Below the pieces are notes generated by a model that did not search any database, was not told the origin of the DNA, and saw only the letters and a program-made list of their open reading frames with translations. Source: Qipengyuania vulgaris (GTDB lineage Bacteria; Pseudomonadota; Alphaproteobacteria; Sphingomonadales; Sphingomonadaceae). Taken from it: 64,000 nucleotides of DNA. The position numbers and the translations under genes were made by a program. The stretch covers positions 372,001 through 436,000 of the forward strand of contig NZ_WTYC01000001.1 of the NCBI RefSeq assembly GCF_009827325.1, in the 5' to 3' direction. This document shows, in pieces, positions 35,031 to 46,901 of this stretch (position 1 is its first letter; each line of letters opens with the position of its first letter).

Positions 35031-35780
35031 CTAGTCGTCCTCGCGATAGAAACTGTAATCGGGGAGCGAATGGAAAGCGTTCTTGAGCGCATCGCCCCAA
35101 CCGGTGGATATCACCTGGAAATAGCTGTCGTCATGGGCGACGCGGTGCTGGTGTCCGGCTTCATAGGTATCGCGCTCGATCACCTGGAGATCGAGCGGCA
35201 GCCCGACCGACAGGTTGGCCTTCAACGTGGAATCGAAGCTGACCATCAGCAGCTTCACCCCATCCTCGAGGCTCATCTGCCGGTCGTAGCCGCGAATGAT
35301 GATCGGACGGCCGTACTTGGTTTCGCCGATCTGGAAGAAGGGCGTGTCGAGGCTGGCCTCGATGAAGTTCCCTTCCGGATAGACCATGAACAGACGCGGC
35401 TCCATGCCCTTGATCTGTCCGGCCACGATGATCGAGGCAGTAAATCGGCCCCTGCCTCTCGTGCCGTTCGCCTCCTGCCGTTCACCGATGATGTTCCGCA
35501 TGAGCTTGCCGATCTCGGTCGCGACCTGGAACATGGTGGGCGATTTGAGCAGTATGTTGCCGCGCTCGTCGGGTTCCTTAGTACGTTCTTCGAGTTGGCT
35601 GATCACAGCCTGCGTGGTCGCCAGATTGCCCGCCGTCATCAAGGTGATGATGCGCTCGCCCGGGATTTGCCAGGTGAACATCTTGCGAAACACCGAAATG
35701 TTGTCGACGCCCGAATTGGTGCGCGTATCGCTCATGAGCACCAGGCCCTTGTCGAGCTTCATTCCCACGCAATAGGTCAT
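35031..35780 (-). CDS. Anbu proteasome-like peptidase
   Basis: A 249-residue member of the Ntn-hydrolase family, the bacterial proteasome homologue Anbu. It begins MTYCVGMKLDKGLVLMSDTR, so removal of Met exposes Thr as the expected nucleophile. Further features are GERIITLMTAGNLATTQAV, GRFTASIIVAGQIKG and ERDTYEAGHQHRVAHDDSYF near the end. Published Anbu structures show an open helical (lock-washer) assembly with weak or undetected protease activity. Last gene of the four-gene cluster, 12 bases after the transglutaminase gene. Confidence 0.93.
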   Translation of the reverse strand: MTYCVGMKLDKGLVLMSDTRTNSGVDNISVFRKMFTWQIPGERIITLMTAGNLATTQAVISQLEERTKEPDERGNILLKSPTMFQVATEIGKLMRNIIGERQEANGTRGRGRFTASIIVAGQIKGMEPRLFMVYPEGNFIEASLDTPFFQIGETKYGRPIIIRGYDRQMSLEDGVKLLMVSFDSTLKANLSVGLPLDLQVIERDTYEAGHQHRVAHDDSYFQVISTGWGDALKNAFHSLPDYSFYREDD

Positions 35781-35792
35781 AATAGTCTTTCG

Positions 35793-36611
35793 TTACTGCT
35801 GCTGCACGTGCTGCTGCTCAACCTCGACATCGACCTCCAGAACCTGCTGGGTATTGCCGAAGCTGATGCCGGTGACGGGAGAAGCGTCGCGATAGTCTCG
35901 TCCCGTGGCGACGCGGACATATCGCTCGTCAGGGCTGATTCCGTTGGAGATGTCGAAGCCTACCCAGCCCAGATCCTCGACATAGGCCTCGGCCCAGGCA
36001 TGGGTTGCTTCCTGCTCGATACGATCGTTCATCATGAGGTAGCCGGACACGTATCGCGCTGGCACATCGAGAGCGCGGGCTGCGCCGATGAAGATATGCG
36101 CGTGATCTTGGCAGACACCGTTTCTCGCTGCGTAGCTTTGTTCGGCGGTGGTGTTCCAGTCGGTGGTCCCGATCTTGTATTCCACCCTGTCCAGCGTGTT
36201 GCGGGAAAGTTCATGCAACATGTCGAGCCGCTCGCCCTCGTACTTCCTCAATTCGCCCACCAGTTTTTCAATACCTGGCCCCGGCCGCGTTAGACGCGTC
36301 TGCGAAAGGAAGCTCCACAGCGGCAGGTGCCCTGCGTGTCTGCCGATCACCCCTGCATGGTCGTGCGTGTCGACCATTCCGCTACAGGTGATTTTAACCT
36401 CGCGCACATCCGGCTCCACCCCGACCAGCGTCGTGGTGTTGTGGTGCTGATCTTCGTAGGTCAGCTCCTCATGGGCATTCTCGTATTCCATTTCCCATTC
36501 GAGAATTTCCTGCCCTTGCGTCGCCTTCGGCGTCAACCGCAGGCGTTGAAGGGCATGAACGACCGGAGCATCGAACAGATATCGGGTGGTGTGGCGGATC
36601 GAAAGGCGCAT
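35793..36611 (-). CDS. Transglutaminase-like cysteine protease of the Anbu cluster
   Basis: A 272-residue protein with an N-terminal beta domain (RLSIRHTTRYLFDAPV, typical of this family) and a transglutaminase core (about 140-240). The triad is visible: Cys in RNGVCQDHAH, His in THAWAEAYV and Asp in WVGFDISNG. Members act as proteases or amide-forming enzymes. Its start overlaps the alpha-E stop (TGATG). Confidence 0.92.
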   Translation of the reverse strand: MRLSIRHTTRYLFDAPVVHALQRLRLTPKATQGQEILEWEMEYENAHEELTYEDQHHNTTTLVGVEPDVREVKITCSGMVDTHDHAGVIGRHAGHLPLWSFLSQTRLTRPGPGIEKLVGELRKYEGERLDMLHELSRNTLDRVEYKIGTTDWNTTAEQSYAARNGVCQDHAHIFIGAARALDVPARYVSGYLMMNDRIEQEATHAWAEAYVEDLGWVGFDISNGISPDERYVRVATGRDYRDASPVTGISFGNTQQVLEVDVEVEQQHVQQQ

Positions 36612-37555
36612 CAGGCAAGGAACCTGTAATCAGTGGCGATAGCTTCGCCGATGGCAGAATTGGACTTGGTGAAATCGATAAGGAACTGATGGAGTCCCTG
36701 CTCGAAAATCTCATCGATACTGAGATCGTTGAGACGAGTATCCGCGTCCCGCATCAGAGCATTGCTCTCTCCTTCAGCACCATGAAGACGTGCCAGTGCG
36801 GCAAGGTTTTCCCGTAGAGCCGAATGGCAGAACGCCAAGCTTCGCGGGAACCGATCGTCGAGGATCAGGAATTCGCAAATCCCGCGCGCGTCGATCTGTC
36901 CCGCGTGCAGCCATCGATAGGCACGGTCGCCAGAAACCGACCGCAGCACCGTGTCCCATTGCCCCGTGTCGAGGCTCGAGCCGACGTACGAGAGCGAGGG
37001 CAGTAGCAGGTAGTATTTGATGTCGAGAATGCGCGCGATGGAATCGGCGCGCTCGATAAAGGTGCCGGCACGCGCGAAATGGAAACCTTCATCACGCAGC
37101 ATCGACCCGGACATCGCGCCATGGGCGAGCGTACCCGCACGGCGGATCGTCGCCACTGTATCCAGCACCCGGTTCTCACCGACAGGCTTCGAGAGTTGCT
37201 CTTCCACCACGAGCCAGTTTTCGTTGATGGCTTCCCACAATTCCCCGCTGATGGCGTTTCGCGCAAGCCGCGCGTTCTGGCGAACGAGGCCGAACATGGA
37301 CAGGATGCTGGCCGGATTGCCCTTTTCCCGCAGCATGAAGTTCCATGCCTGCATACCAGTGTAGCTGGCATGCTTCGCCTCATAGCTCGCTTTCTGTCCG
37401 GAAGTGGCAATGACCGAACGCCATTCTTCTTCCGCAGTGACGAGATCCCGGGTCAGGGCCATGCGCAGCCCCGCGTCCAGCAGGCGCGCCGTATTCTCCG
37501 CCCGCTCAAGATAGCGGAACATCCAGAAGAGGCCGTTGGCGGTGCGTCCAAGCAT
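36611..37555 (-). CDS. Alpha-E domain protein of the Anbu cluster
   Basis: A 314-residue all-helical protein beginning MLGRTANGLFWMFRYLERAEN, the alpha-E (DUF403) signature, with FLILDDRFPRSLAFC and HQFLIDF further on. The family is almost always encoded with a circularly permuted ATP-grasp and a transglutaminase, as here, and is thought to act as their partner. One base separates it from the ATP-grasp stop. No catalytic motif is recognised. Confidence 0.92.
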   Translation of the reverse strand: MLGRTANGLFWMFRYLERAENTARLLDAGLRMALTRDLVTAEEEWRSVIATSGQKASYEAKHASYTGMQAWNFMLREKGNPASILSMFGLVRQNARLARNAISGELWEAINENWLVVEEQLSKPVGENRVLDTVATIRRAGTLAHGAMSGSMLRDEGFHFARAGTFIERADSIARILDIKYYLLLPSLSYVGSSLDTGQWDTVLRSVSGDRAYRWLHAGQIDARGICEFLILDDRFPRSLAFCHSALRENLAALARLHGAEGESNALMRDADTRLNDLSIDEIFEQGLHQFLIDFTKSNSAIGEAIATDYRFLA

Positions 37556-37556
37556 A

Positions 37557-38984
37557 TCAGTCCTTCAGCACCCAGGTATCCTTGGTGCCGCCGCCCTGGC
37601 TGGAGTTCACGACCAGCGATCCATCCTTGAGCGCCACGCGCGTAAGACCGCCGGGCGTGATATCGACCTTGTCGGGCGAAACGAGCACGTACGGCCGGAG
37701 ATCTACGTGTCTCGGAGCGAGGCCTTTCTTGGTGAAGATCGGACAGGTCGAGAGCGAAAGTGTAGGCTGCGCTATGTAATTTCCCGGTCTCTCGACGAGC
37801 TTGGCCCGGAATTCCTCGATTTCCTTCTTGGTCGACGCGGGTCCGACCAGCATCCCGTAGCCCCCCGATCCGTGCACTTCCTTCACGACCAGTTCTCCGA
37901 GGTTGTCGAGCACGTACTTCAGGCTGTCCGGATCAGCGCAGCGCCAAGTTTCGACATTGGGCAGAAGGGGCTTTTCGCCGGTGTAGAATTCGACGATTTC
38001 CGGCATGAAGGAGTAGATTGCCTTGTCGTCGCAGACGCCGGTTCCGGGTGCATTGGCAATGGTGACCTTGCCCGAACGATAGACATCCATGATGCCCGGC
38101 ACACCCAGCACACTATCCGGGCTGAAGGTCAGGGGATCGAGATATTCGTCGTCTACCCGGCGATAGATCACGTCGACCGCCTTGTAGCCGCTGGTGGTAC
38201 GCATCGCGACCCGGCCATCAACAACGCGAAGGTCGCTGCCTTCGACCAGTTCCGCACCCATTTGGTCGGCCAGAAAAGCGTGCTCGAAATACGCTGAATT
38301 ATAAATCCCCGGCGTGAGTACCGCAACGACAGGGCGGTCGCCCGAACATTGTGGGGCACTGGCTGCGAGGCTCTTCGCCAGACGGCGGGGATAATCCGAG
38401 ACGCTTTCCACCGGGCAACGCAGGAACAGCTCGGGGAACATGGCCATCATCGTTTCACGATTTTCCAGCATGTAACTGACACCCGACGGAGTCCGTGCAT
38501 TATCCTCCAGCACATAGAACTCGTCTGGCCCGGTCCGCACGAGGTCGATCCCGACGATATGGGTATAAACGCCGCCCGGCGGTGTGAAACCGACCATGTT
38601 GGGCAGCCAGGCATCGTTATGTCGGAGCAGGCGCTCAGGCAGTCTACCCGCCCTCACAATCTCCTGCCGGTGATAGAGATCGTGCATGAAGGCGTTAAGC
38701 GCGCTGACACGCTGCTCGATTCCGCGTGTAAGTCGGCGCCATTCGCCCGCGCCAATGATGCGCGGGACCATGTCGAAAGGAATAAGACGTTCTTCCGCCT
38801 CATCCTCGCCATAAACATTGAAAGTGATCCCGGTCTTGCGAAAATTCGTTTCCGCTTCGGAATGCTTGCGACGCAGCAGTCTCTGGTCCTGCCCGTCATA
38901 CCACTTGCAATAGTCGGCGTATGGGGGGCGCACCGTTCCGTCGGGCTGCCGCATTTCATCGAAGAATTCGGCTGCGCCGTTCAT
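37557..38984 (-). CDS. Circularly permuted type 2 ATP-grasp protein of the Anbu cluster
   Basis: A 475-residue ATP-grasp enzyme of the family that joins carboxyl groups to amines. Family sequences are RKTGITFNVYGEDE, ERLIPFDMVPRII, FYVLEDNARTPSGVSYMLENR, VVAVLTPGIYNSAYFEH, DVIYRRVDDEYLDPL and VVKEVHGSGGYGMLVGP. The frame is open 18 codons upstream, but ATG at 38984 with AGGGGA before it begins the conserved part. By published comparative genomics (Iyer, Aravind and colleagues) this cluster is predicted to make or attach a short peptide; the product is unknown. Confidence 0.92.
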   Translation of the reverse strand: MNGAAEFFDEMRQPDGTVRPPYADYCKWYDGQDQRLLRRKHSEAETNFRKTGITFNVYGEDEAEERLIPFDMVPRIIGAGEWRRLTRGIEQRVSALNAFMHDLYHRQEIVRAGRLPERLLRHNDAWLPNMVGFTPPGGVYTHIVGIDLVRTGPDEFYVLEDNARTPSGVSYMLENRETMMAMFPELFLRCPVESVSDYPRRLAKSLAASAPQCSGDRPVVAVLTPGIYNSAYFEHAFLADQMGAELVEGSDLRVVDGRVAMRTTSGYKAVDVIYRRVDDEYLDPLTFSPDSVLGVPGIMDVYRSGKVTIANAPGTGVCDDKAIYSFMPEIVEFYTGEKPLLPNVETWRCADPDSLKYVLDNLGELVVKEVHGSGGYGMLVGPASTKKEIEEFRAKLVERPGNYIAQPTLSLSTCPIFTKKGLAPRHVDLRPYVLVSPDKVDITPGGLTRVALKDGSLVVNSSQGGGTKDTWVLKD

Positions 38985-39048
38985 GGATCCCCTAAGTGTC
39001 CGGTAAACGCCAGGCAGGACGCCTAGCTGTCTTACCAAACTAAAGGGT

Positions 39049-39828
39049 TCAGGCGCGGTCCAGTTCCGAAAGAAGCGCGGACATGGCCTCGTTTGTCAGG
39101 ACGAAACCCATGTGCGAACAGCGCAGCGCGACTGCGCGGTCGCGTTCACCGGGCCTTCCGCAGGCACACTTCGGTGCCACGATCCCGTCTCTGGGACTCC
39201 ACATGGCAACGGTTTCCACCGGCGGCTTTTCGGATACCACGGTATCGATTTCCGGCTCGTCGACACGGTGACCGGCTATGGCCTGATAAGCACGCCAGCC
39301 ATTGTTCGCGCGCGGACTACCCGAAAAGGGCGAACCCATCGTTACGACCTTTGCCACCTTGTCGGGATGCTTCTTGGCCAGTTCGCGCGCCATCACGCCG
39401 CCAAGACTCCAGCCCACCAGCACGAGCGGTTCGCCCTTGGCCTCGTGCAAGGCGAGCAGCCGGTTCTCGACTTTCTCAAACCGGTCAGCGGTCGCCCCCA
39501 GATTATAGCCGAGGCCCCACTTCTTCGCGGTGTGCCCGGCCTTCTCCAGCTGCTTCGCCATCCAGCGCATACGGATGGGATGCGCACCGAAGCCGGGCAG
39601 AAGCATGACGTTCTTCGGGTGTCTTGCTTCGGCAATTTCGAGCGGCGAAAGCCGCCGCCTTATCGTTTCGATCGGCCAGAGAAATTCGCGCAGCAGAAGA
39701 AGCGCCTTCGGACCGCGCACCTCGTCAGGGCACGGCTCGGCCGCCAAAGCTAGGCGCCGCCCCCACTCCTGACGCGCTTCATAAAAAGGTAACGTTGCCA
39801 TCGTTTGGCAATAATGCACCGCCCTCAT
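39049..39828 (-). CDS. Alpha/beta-hydrolase (lipase/esterase-like)
   Basis: A 259-residue cytoplasmic hydrolase. MLLPGFGAHPIRMRWMAKQLE (about 75-95) holds the oxyanion loop, VLVGWSLGGVMAREL the nucleophile Ser, TMGSPFSGSP the next strand, SPRDGIVAP the acid and CSHMGFVL the His. It resembles the lipase-like family with a Cys-containing late loop (CACGRPGERD). Start at 39828 has AGGAA upstream. It ends 64 bases before the ATP-grasp gene on the same strand, so it could be co-transcribed with the Anbu cluster. Confidence 0.82.
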   Translation of the reverse strand: MRAVHYCQTMATLPFYEARQEWGRRLALAAEPCPDEVRGPKALLLLREFLWPIETIRRRLSPLEIAEARHPKNVMLLPGFGAHPIRMRWMAKQLEKAGHTAKKWGLGYNLGATADRFEKVENRLLALHEAKGEPLVLVGWSLGGVMARELAKKHPDKVAKVVTMGSPFSGSPRANNGWRAYQAIAGHRVDEPEIDTVVSEKPPVETVAMWSPRDGIVAPKCACGRPGERDRAVALRCSHMGFVLTNEAMSALLSELDRA

Positions 39829-39860
39829 GGCGGGTTCCTGAACGCGGGATCGTATTCAGG

Positions 39861-40403
39861 TCAGGCGCAATCGCCCGTTCGCGTCATGCCGACTTTCATC
39901 GTTACGGCCTTTTCCTCTCCGTCCGCGGTAGGTTCGACGACATTCATGGTCATTTCCGATTCCGTGCCGGTCGAGGTCGTCTGCATCGTCACCTTGGCTT
40001 CGCCATTCTCAGCCTTGCAGGTCATCTCGCCGCGCATGCCATCTGCATCGGAAGTCATGCTGTCGATCGTGCAGTCGCCGTTCTGAATCGTCTCGGCGAC
40101 GCCCATCATGCCTTCCTTCGCCTCTTCTTCGTTGAGACAGCGCGGCGGAGCCATGCCGCTCATCGAGGAGAAGAATTGCTTGGCCTGAGCGATCTCCTCT
40201 TCGCTCATGGTGGGATCGGTCAGTTCGATGAGTTCCATGCTCATGGAGTATTGGCCCGGCTCCAGCGGGCGCACCTTGGCAACCGCCTCGGCAGCTTCTT
40301 CGCTCGAAACCGTGCCATCCCCGTCGGCATCGACTTCATCGCTACCCGACGAGCAGGCGGCAAGGGCGATGGCAGCACAGGTGACGGTAGCGAAACGAAA
40401 CAT
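39861..40403 (-). CDS. Lipoprotein of DUF3617 type with an EF-hand loop
   Basis: A 180-residue exported protein. The lipobox is ALAACSSG (Cys about 17). Directly after it comes DADGDGTVSSEE, a textbook EF-hand calcium loop (positions 1, 3, 5, 7, 9 and 12 filled). The remainder resembles DUF3617 proteins (LEPGQYSMSMELIEL, RCLNEEEAKEG, MTCKAENGEAKVTMQ). Function unknown. ATG at 40403 with AAGGA upstream. Confidence 0.78.
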   Translation of the reverse strand: MFRFATVTCAAIALAACSSGSDEVDADGDGTVSSEEAAEAVAKVRPLEPGQYSMSMELIELTDPTMSEEEIAQAKQFFSSMSGMAPPRCLNEEEAKEGMMGVAETIQNGDCTIDSMTSDADGMRGEMTCKAENGEAKVTMQTTSTGTESEMTMNVVEPTADGEEKAVTMKVGMTRTGDCA

Positions 40404-40499
40404 GAAAATATCCTTCGAAAGTTTACGCGAGGCTAGCAACATCGCGGGCCAGCGCAACAAGCGTTGCACCCGTGCGACACGTTCCCCATATGTGCACGC

Positions 40500-42695
<2,196 letters not shown>

Positions 42696-42761
42696 TCGAC
42701 AAGCGCATTTGACGCGCTTCGCCCCGCTTGTGCATAGGTCCGGCACATGAGGGGACTGAAC

Positions 42762-44270
42762 ATGATATCGAACCGCCGCCTGATCGCCCACCTTGCCGCC
42801 GCCAGCGCCCTTGCGCTGACACCGCAGGCCGTTTCCGCTCAGGAAGGCGAAGGCTCCGAAGCAAGCGCTGCAGAAAACATCGATCCGCAGGTCAGGTCAC
42901 GCGAACTGACAGGCACCTTCGGCGGACAGCGCATGTCCTATACCGCCACCATTCGCGAGAATGTGCTGGAATCGGATGATGGCAAACCCGAAGCGGTGAT
43001 GGTCACCACCAGCTATGTAAAGGATCCGCGCGACAGCTCGCGCCCGGTATTCTTCATCTACAACGGCGGTCCCGGTTCGGGATCGGTGTGGTTGCAGATG
43101 GGGGCCTGGGGCCCGAAGCGCGTGGCCATACCCTCCGATGCGCGGGACGACGGCGCGCCGCCTTATCCCCTTGTCGATAATCCCGACAGCCTGCTCGACG
43201 TGGCCGATCTCGTTTTCATCGATCCCCCGGGCACAGGCTTCAGCTATCTCACCAAAGGGACCGATCCAGAGAAATATTACGGCCTGCGGCAGGACGCACG
43301 GGCCGTGGCCCAAATCATTCGCCGCTGGATCAACGATAACGGGCGCTGGAACAGCCCCAAATACCTTGGCGGCGAAAGCTACGGCACCAGCCGCACCGCC
43401 ATGGTCGTGGATGAACTGGAAGGCAGCACCTATAACGACGTCGGTCTCAACGGGCTGATCCTCGTTTCGACCATCCTCGATTTTGCCGGCCGGGAGCCCA
43501 CGCCGGGCAACGAGATGGCCTATATCGTCACGCTGCCCAACATGGCCGCCGCCGCCTATTACCACGGCAAGGTAGAAGCCCCTTCGGTGGAAGCGATCGC
43601 CGACGAAGCGCGCCAGTTCGCCATCGGTCCCTATGCGACCGCCCTGCTCAAGGGACAGGACCTGCCGGATGCAGAACGCGCCGCAGTTCGCGCCGAACTT
43701 GCCCGGCTGACGGGCCTTTCGGAAACCTATCTCGACAATGCCGACCTGCGCGTGACCTCGCAGCGTTTCTACAAGGAACTGCTGCGCGACCGCGGACTTA
43801 CCATCGGCCGTCTGGACGCGCGTTATACCGGCCGCGATTTCGACAATGCGGGTGAAACGCCGGACAACGATCCCAGCTTCTACGGAATCGACGCGGGCTA
43901 TACCGCCGCCATCAACCAGTGGGCGCGCGAGACGCTCGGCTTCGAAACCGACCGCGAATACCAGTCTATCGGGCGCGAACCGGGCCAGCACTGGGACTGG
44001 TCTCTCAGTGGCCGCAACGCCTATCTCAACGTCGCACCTTTTATTGGCAAGGCTATGCGCGAGAATTCGCAGCTGCGCCTGTTCAACGCGCAGGGATGGT
44101 ACGATTTCGCCACCCCTTTCTTCGGGGCGGAATATTCGCTCAATCGCTTCGGCATCCCGCAGGACCGGTTGACCTTCGAATATTACGATGCCGGCCACAT
44201 GATGTATATTCGCGACGAAGACCGGGCAAAACTATCCGCGGATCTCCGCGAATTCATCCGGGCGCGTTGA
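42762..44270 (+). CDS. S10 family serine carboxypeptidase-like protein
   Basis: A 502-residue secreted peptidase. Signal peptide ending TPQAVSAQE; IYNGGPGSGS (oxyanion), FIDPPGTGFSYL, LGGESYGTSRT with the nucleophile Ser, GWYDFATPF with the Asp and YDAGHMMY with the His. This S10 branch is common in sphingomonads. The start at 42762 has AGGGGA before it; an ATG 15 bases upstream lacks a ribosome site. Confidence 0.9.
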   Translation: MISNRRLIAHLAAASALALTPQAVSAQEGEGSEASAAENIDPQVRSRELTGTFGGQRMSYTATIRENVLESDDGKPEAVMVTTSYVKDPRDSSRPVFFIYNGGPGSGSVWLQMGAWGPKRVAIPSDARDDGAPPYPLVDNPDSLLDVADLVFIDPPGTGFSYLTKGTDPEKYYGLRQDARAVAQIIRRWINDNGRWNSPKYLGGESYGTSRTAMVVDELEGSTYNDVGLNGLILVSTILDFAGREPTPGNEMAYIVTLPNMAAAAYYHGKVEAPSVEAIADEARQFAIGPYATALLKGQDLPDAERAAVRAELARLTGLSETYLDNADLRVTSQRFYKELLRDRGLTIGRLDARYTGRDFDNAGETPDNDPSFYGIDAGYTAAINQWARETLGFETDREYQSIGREPGQHWDWSLSGRNAYLNVAPFIGKAMRENSQLRLFNAQGWYDFATPFFGAEYSLNRFGIPQDRLTFEYYDAGHMMYIRDEDRAKLSADLREFIRAR

Positions 44271-44283
44271 CGATGCTGAGGCG

Positions 44284-44844
44284 ATGCGCATAGCAGCGCC
44301 AATGGTTCGCTACGGCTGCTTCCCATTCGTATTGTGTCTGGCGGCGTGCAATCCTCCTGCTTCGGAGGATTACGCGAGCCGGCCCAGCGTAGTCGAAGAG
44401 CGTACCTCGCCGACGGAACCGATAGATTCGCCCGATACTGAAGGTGCAGCCTGGGCGATGAGCGAAACCAGCGGGCGATTGCTTTATGGCAAGCCCGGTC
44501 ATGCGCCGCTGCTGTCGCTGGCCTGCGAAGATGGCACGCTGGTCTACACCCGGTACGTCGCTGCGGACCCGAATGCGAAAGCGGTGCTTGCCCTGATCGG
44601 CAATGGCCATGTCGAGCGGCTCTGGATCGATGCCGAAGAGGACGAGGAGCGCTGGCTCTGGCGCGGCAGGCTGGCCGCCGACGATCCGCGCCTCGAAGTC
44701 CTGACCGGTCCCCGGCGCGTGGAGGCAACCGTGCCGGGAGCGGGATCGGTAGCACTCAACGCAAGCCGCGCGCCGGGCGAATTCGTCACCGCCTGCGCAG
44801 CCGAGCTTACTCCGCCGCCAGCCCCGCAAGAAGATCCGGCGTAA
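44284..44844 (+). CDS. Predicted lipoprotein, no recognised function
   Basis: A 186-residue protein with a lipoprotein signal ending VLCLAACNPP. The mature part has a polar linker and one compact domain (about 55-175; WAMSETSGRLLYGKPGHAPLLSL at its start, which exceeds common motif length but is not assigned). Two possible starts (44284 and 44302). It ends 38 bases inside the convergent dsbD gene. It follows the S10 gene by 13 bases. Confidence 0.65.
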   Translation: MRIAAPMVRYGCFPFVLCLAACNPPASEDYASRPSVVEERTSPTEPIDSPDTEGAAWAMSETSGRLLYGKPGHAPLLSLACEDGTLVYTRYVAADPNAKAVLALIGNGHVERLWIDAEEDEERWLWRGRLAADDPRLEVLTGPRRVEATVPGAGSVALNASRAPGEFVTACAAELTPPPAPQEDPA

Positions 44845-46858
44845 GCACCTGCGGCAATTGCCGCGCTTCGCCGCCGGGTGGGTACCAGAGATAGAGCGGA
44901 ACGCCCGCGGCCCCTTGCTCGGACAGGAAGGCTGCGATTTCTTCGTCGCGCCGTGTCCAGTCTCCGCGCATGGTAACGACACCTGCCTTCTCGAAAACCT
45001 CGCGGGTTTCCTCGCGTTCGATCGCCACGCTTTCGTTGACCTTGCAGGTCACGCACCAGTCGGCAGTGAACCACACGAACACGGGCTGGCCGCTGGCTCG
45101 TGCTTCGGTCAGTGCGCGCTCGGAGAACGGCAGGGGCTTCAGCAGGCCTTCGCTTTCGGTGCGCGCAGTAGCGGATGGCTCGGGCAGCAACACAAGTCCC
45201 GCAATGGAAAGGACCAGCGTTCCAGCCAGCACCGCGCGCCAGTGCGAAGCTGCACCGCGCTGCATTCGGCCTGCGAGATAAAGCAGGACCAGCAGGAAAG
45301 CCACGAACGCCCCGGCGATGAGCAGGTATTGAGCACCCCCGATACGCCATACCAGCCACGCCAGTGCCAGCGCCGTCAGCCCCATCGGAAGCGCCATCCA
45401 GCGCCGGAACCGTTCCATCCATGCACCGGGCTTCGGCAGACGGCGGCGGAACGCAGGAATGAACCCGACAAGCAGGAACGGCAGCGCAAGGCCGACACCG
45501 AGCATGGTGAAGATCAGCATGCCCTCGGTGGGCGGCAGGACTATCGCCGCGCCCAGCGCGAGGGCCATGAACGGCCCCGTGCAGGGAGTGGCGACGAAGG
45601 CTGCCAGAAGGCCCGTTGCAAACGATCCCCCGGGCGAGGCTGCGCTTCCGGAAAGCGCCATACCCGGAACCTCGAAAAGGCTGAGGAAATTGGCCGTGAT
45701 CGCGACTGCCAGTAGCAGGAGACCCACCACCACGCGGGGCTCCTGGAGCTGGAAGGCCCAGCCCACCTGCTCGCCTGCGGAACGCAGGATCAGCACCAGC
45801 GCGCCCAGCGCGGCACAAGCCAGCACGACACCCGCCGTATAGGCCAGCGCATCGCGCCGCGCCGACAGTTCGTTGCCGCCCGCCTTCGCGAGCGACAGCG
45901 CCTTGAGGCTGAGGATCGGGAATACGCAGGGCATGATGTTCAGCAGGACACCGCCTGCCAGCGAAGCCAGCAACAGCACCCACAGGTCGGGCATCTCGAC
46001 CGGGCCGGTCAGCGGCTCAGCCCCTTCCAGAGGGACATCGCGGGGCTCGGCGGTAAAGCGGACCCCCTGCCCCTCGCCAAAGGACAGGATGCCGGAAATG
46101 CTTTCGGGCCGGGTCCCGGACTCCACCCCCGCAAGCTGCTTCAGGGGAATCTCCGCCACCAGAAGATCGCCTTCGCGGATAAAGCTTTGGATCGCAGCGT
46201 AGTCTGGTTTGAGCCCGCCGCCCAGTTCGGTGGTTTCCACGAACAGGTGAAGATCACCGAGTTCGAGATCGGCCGGCAGCGGGAGGCCGATGCGCAGGGT
46301 CTTCTGCGTGATCTCGAACCCGGCGGTGCTGTCGAGTTGCGGCGCGATGGCCGCCTGCCAGCTACCGAAATCGCCGCCTTCGCGCACTTCCAGCCGTGCA
46401 TCCTGCGGAACGCAAATCCGGTCGGTGCAGGCGAGATAGGAAACGAAACCGGTAACCGGAGCGAAATTGCCAACCGCCGCACTTTCCGGAACCTCGACCG
46501 GTACCAGGACCGCATATTCACCCTCGTAAATATGGTTCATCAGCCCGGCGATCACCAGCGTCTGGGGAACGGGATAGAGCGGTTCGCCAGCGGTCCAGCC
46601 TTGCGGCAGCTCGAGATCGAGCGCCATGCCCTGCCCGGCATCGCCCGGATTGGACCAGTACCCGTGCCAATCCTCACTCCTGGGCGTGAATTGCAGCGCG
46701 AGCATCCAGGTCTCGCCCGGTACCGGTGGACCATCGCTGCGCAGTTCGACGGCGATATTCTCGTCGCCGAAACGCGCGTCCTGCGCTTGCAGCATTGCCG
46801 GAAGAAGGCAGAACAGCGCCGCCACTACAAGCGCCAGCGCGCCGCGCACCGCGTCCAT
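44807..46858 (-). CDS. dsbD: Thiol:disulfide interchange protein DsbD
   Basis: DsbD carries electrons from cytoplasmic thioredoxin across the inner membrane to keep periplasmic thiols reduced. The 683-residue protein has a signal peptide ending AMLQAQDA, a periplasmic domain with ACTDRICVPQ, an eight-helix membrane part with the redox Cys in NIMPCVFPILSLK and FVATPCTGPF, and a C-terminal thioredoxin domain with WCVTC (about 601-605) and GVPLYLWY. The long frame extends upstream, but the signal peptide fixes the start at 46858. Its end overlaps the convergent lipoprotein gene. Confidence 0.93.
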   Translation of the reverse strand: MDAVRGALALVVAALFCLLPAMLQAQDARFGDENIAVELRSDGPPVPGETWMLALQFTPRSEDWHGYWSNPGDAGQGMALDLELPQGWTAGEPLYPVPQTLVIAGLMNHIYEGEYAVLVPVEVPESAAVGNFAPVTGFVSYLACTDRICVPQDARLEVREGGDFGSWQAAIAPQLDSTAGFEITQKTLRIGLPLPADLELGDLHLFVETTELGGGLKPDYAAIQSFIREGDLLVAEIPLKQLAGVESGTRPESISGILSFGEGQGVRFTAEPRDVPLEGAEPLTGPVEMPDLWVLLLASLAGGVLLNIMPCVFPILSLKALSLAKAGGNELSARRDALAYTAGVVLACAALGALVLILRSAGEQVGWAFQLQEPRVVVGLLLLAVAITANFLSLFEVPGMALSGSAASPGGSFATGLLAAFVATPCTGPFMALALGAAIVLPPTEGMLIFTMLGVGLALPFLLVGFIPAFRRRLPKPGAWMERFRRWMALPMGLTALALAWLVWRIGGAQYLLIAGAFVAFLLVLLYLAGRMQRGAASHWRAVLAGTLVLSIAGLVLLPEPSATARTESEGLLKPLPFSERALTEARASGQPVFVWFTADWCVTCKVNESVAIEREETREVFEKAGVVTMRGDWTRRDEEIAAFLSEQGAAGVPLYLWYPPGGEARQLPQVLTPDLLAGLAAE

Positions 46859-46901
46859 TCTGCTTGCTTCGATCACGCCCTGCGCATTAGGGACTGCACC
46901 C

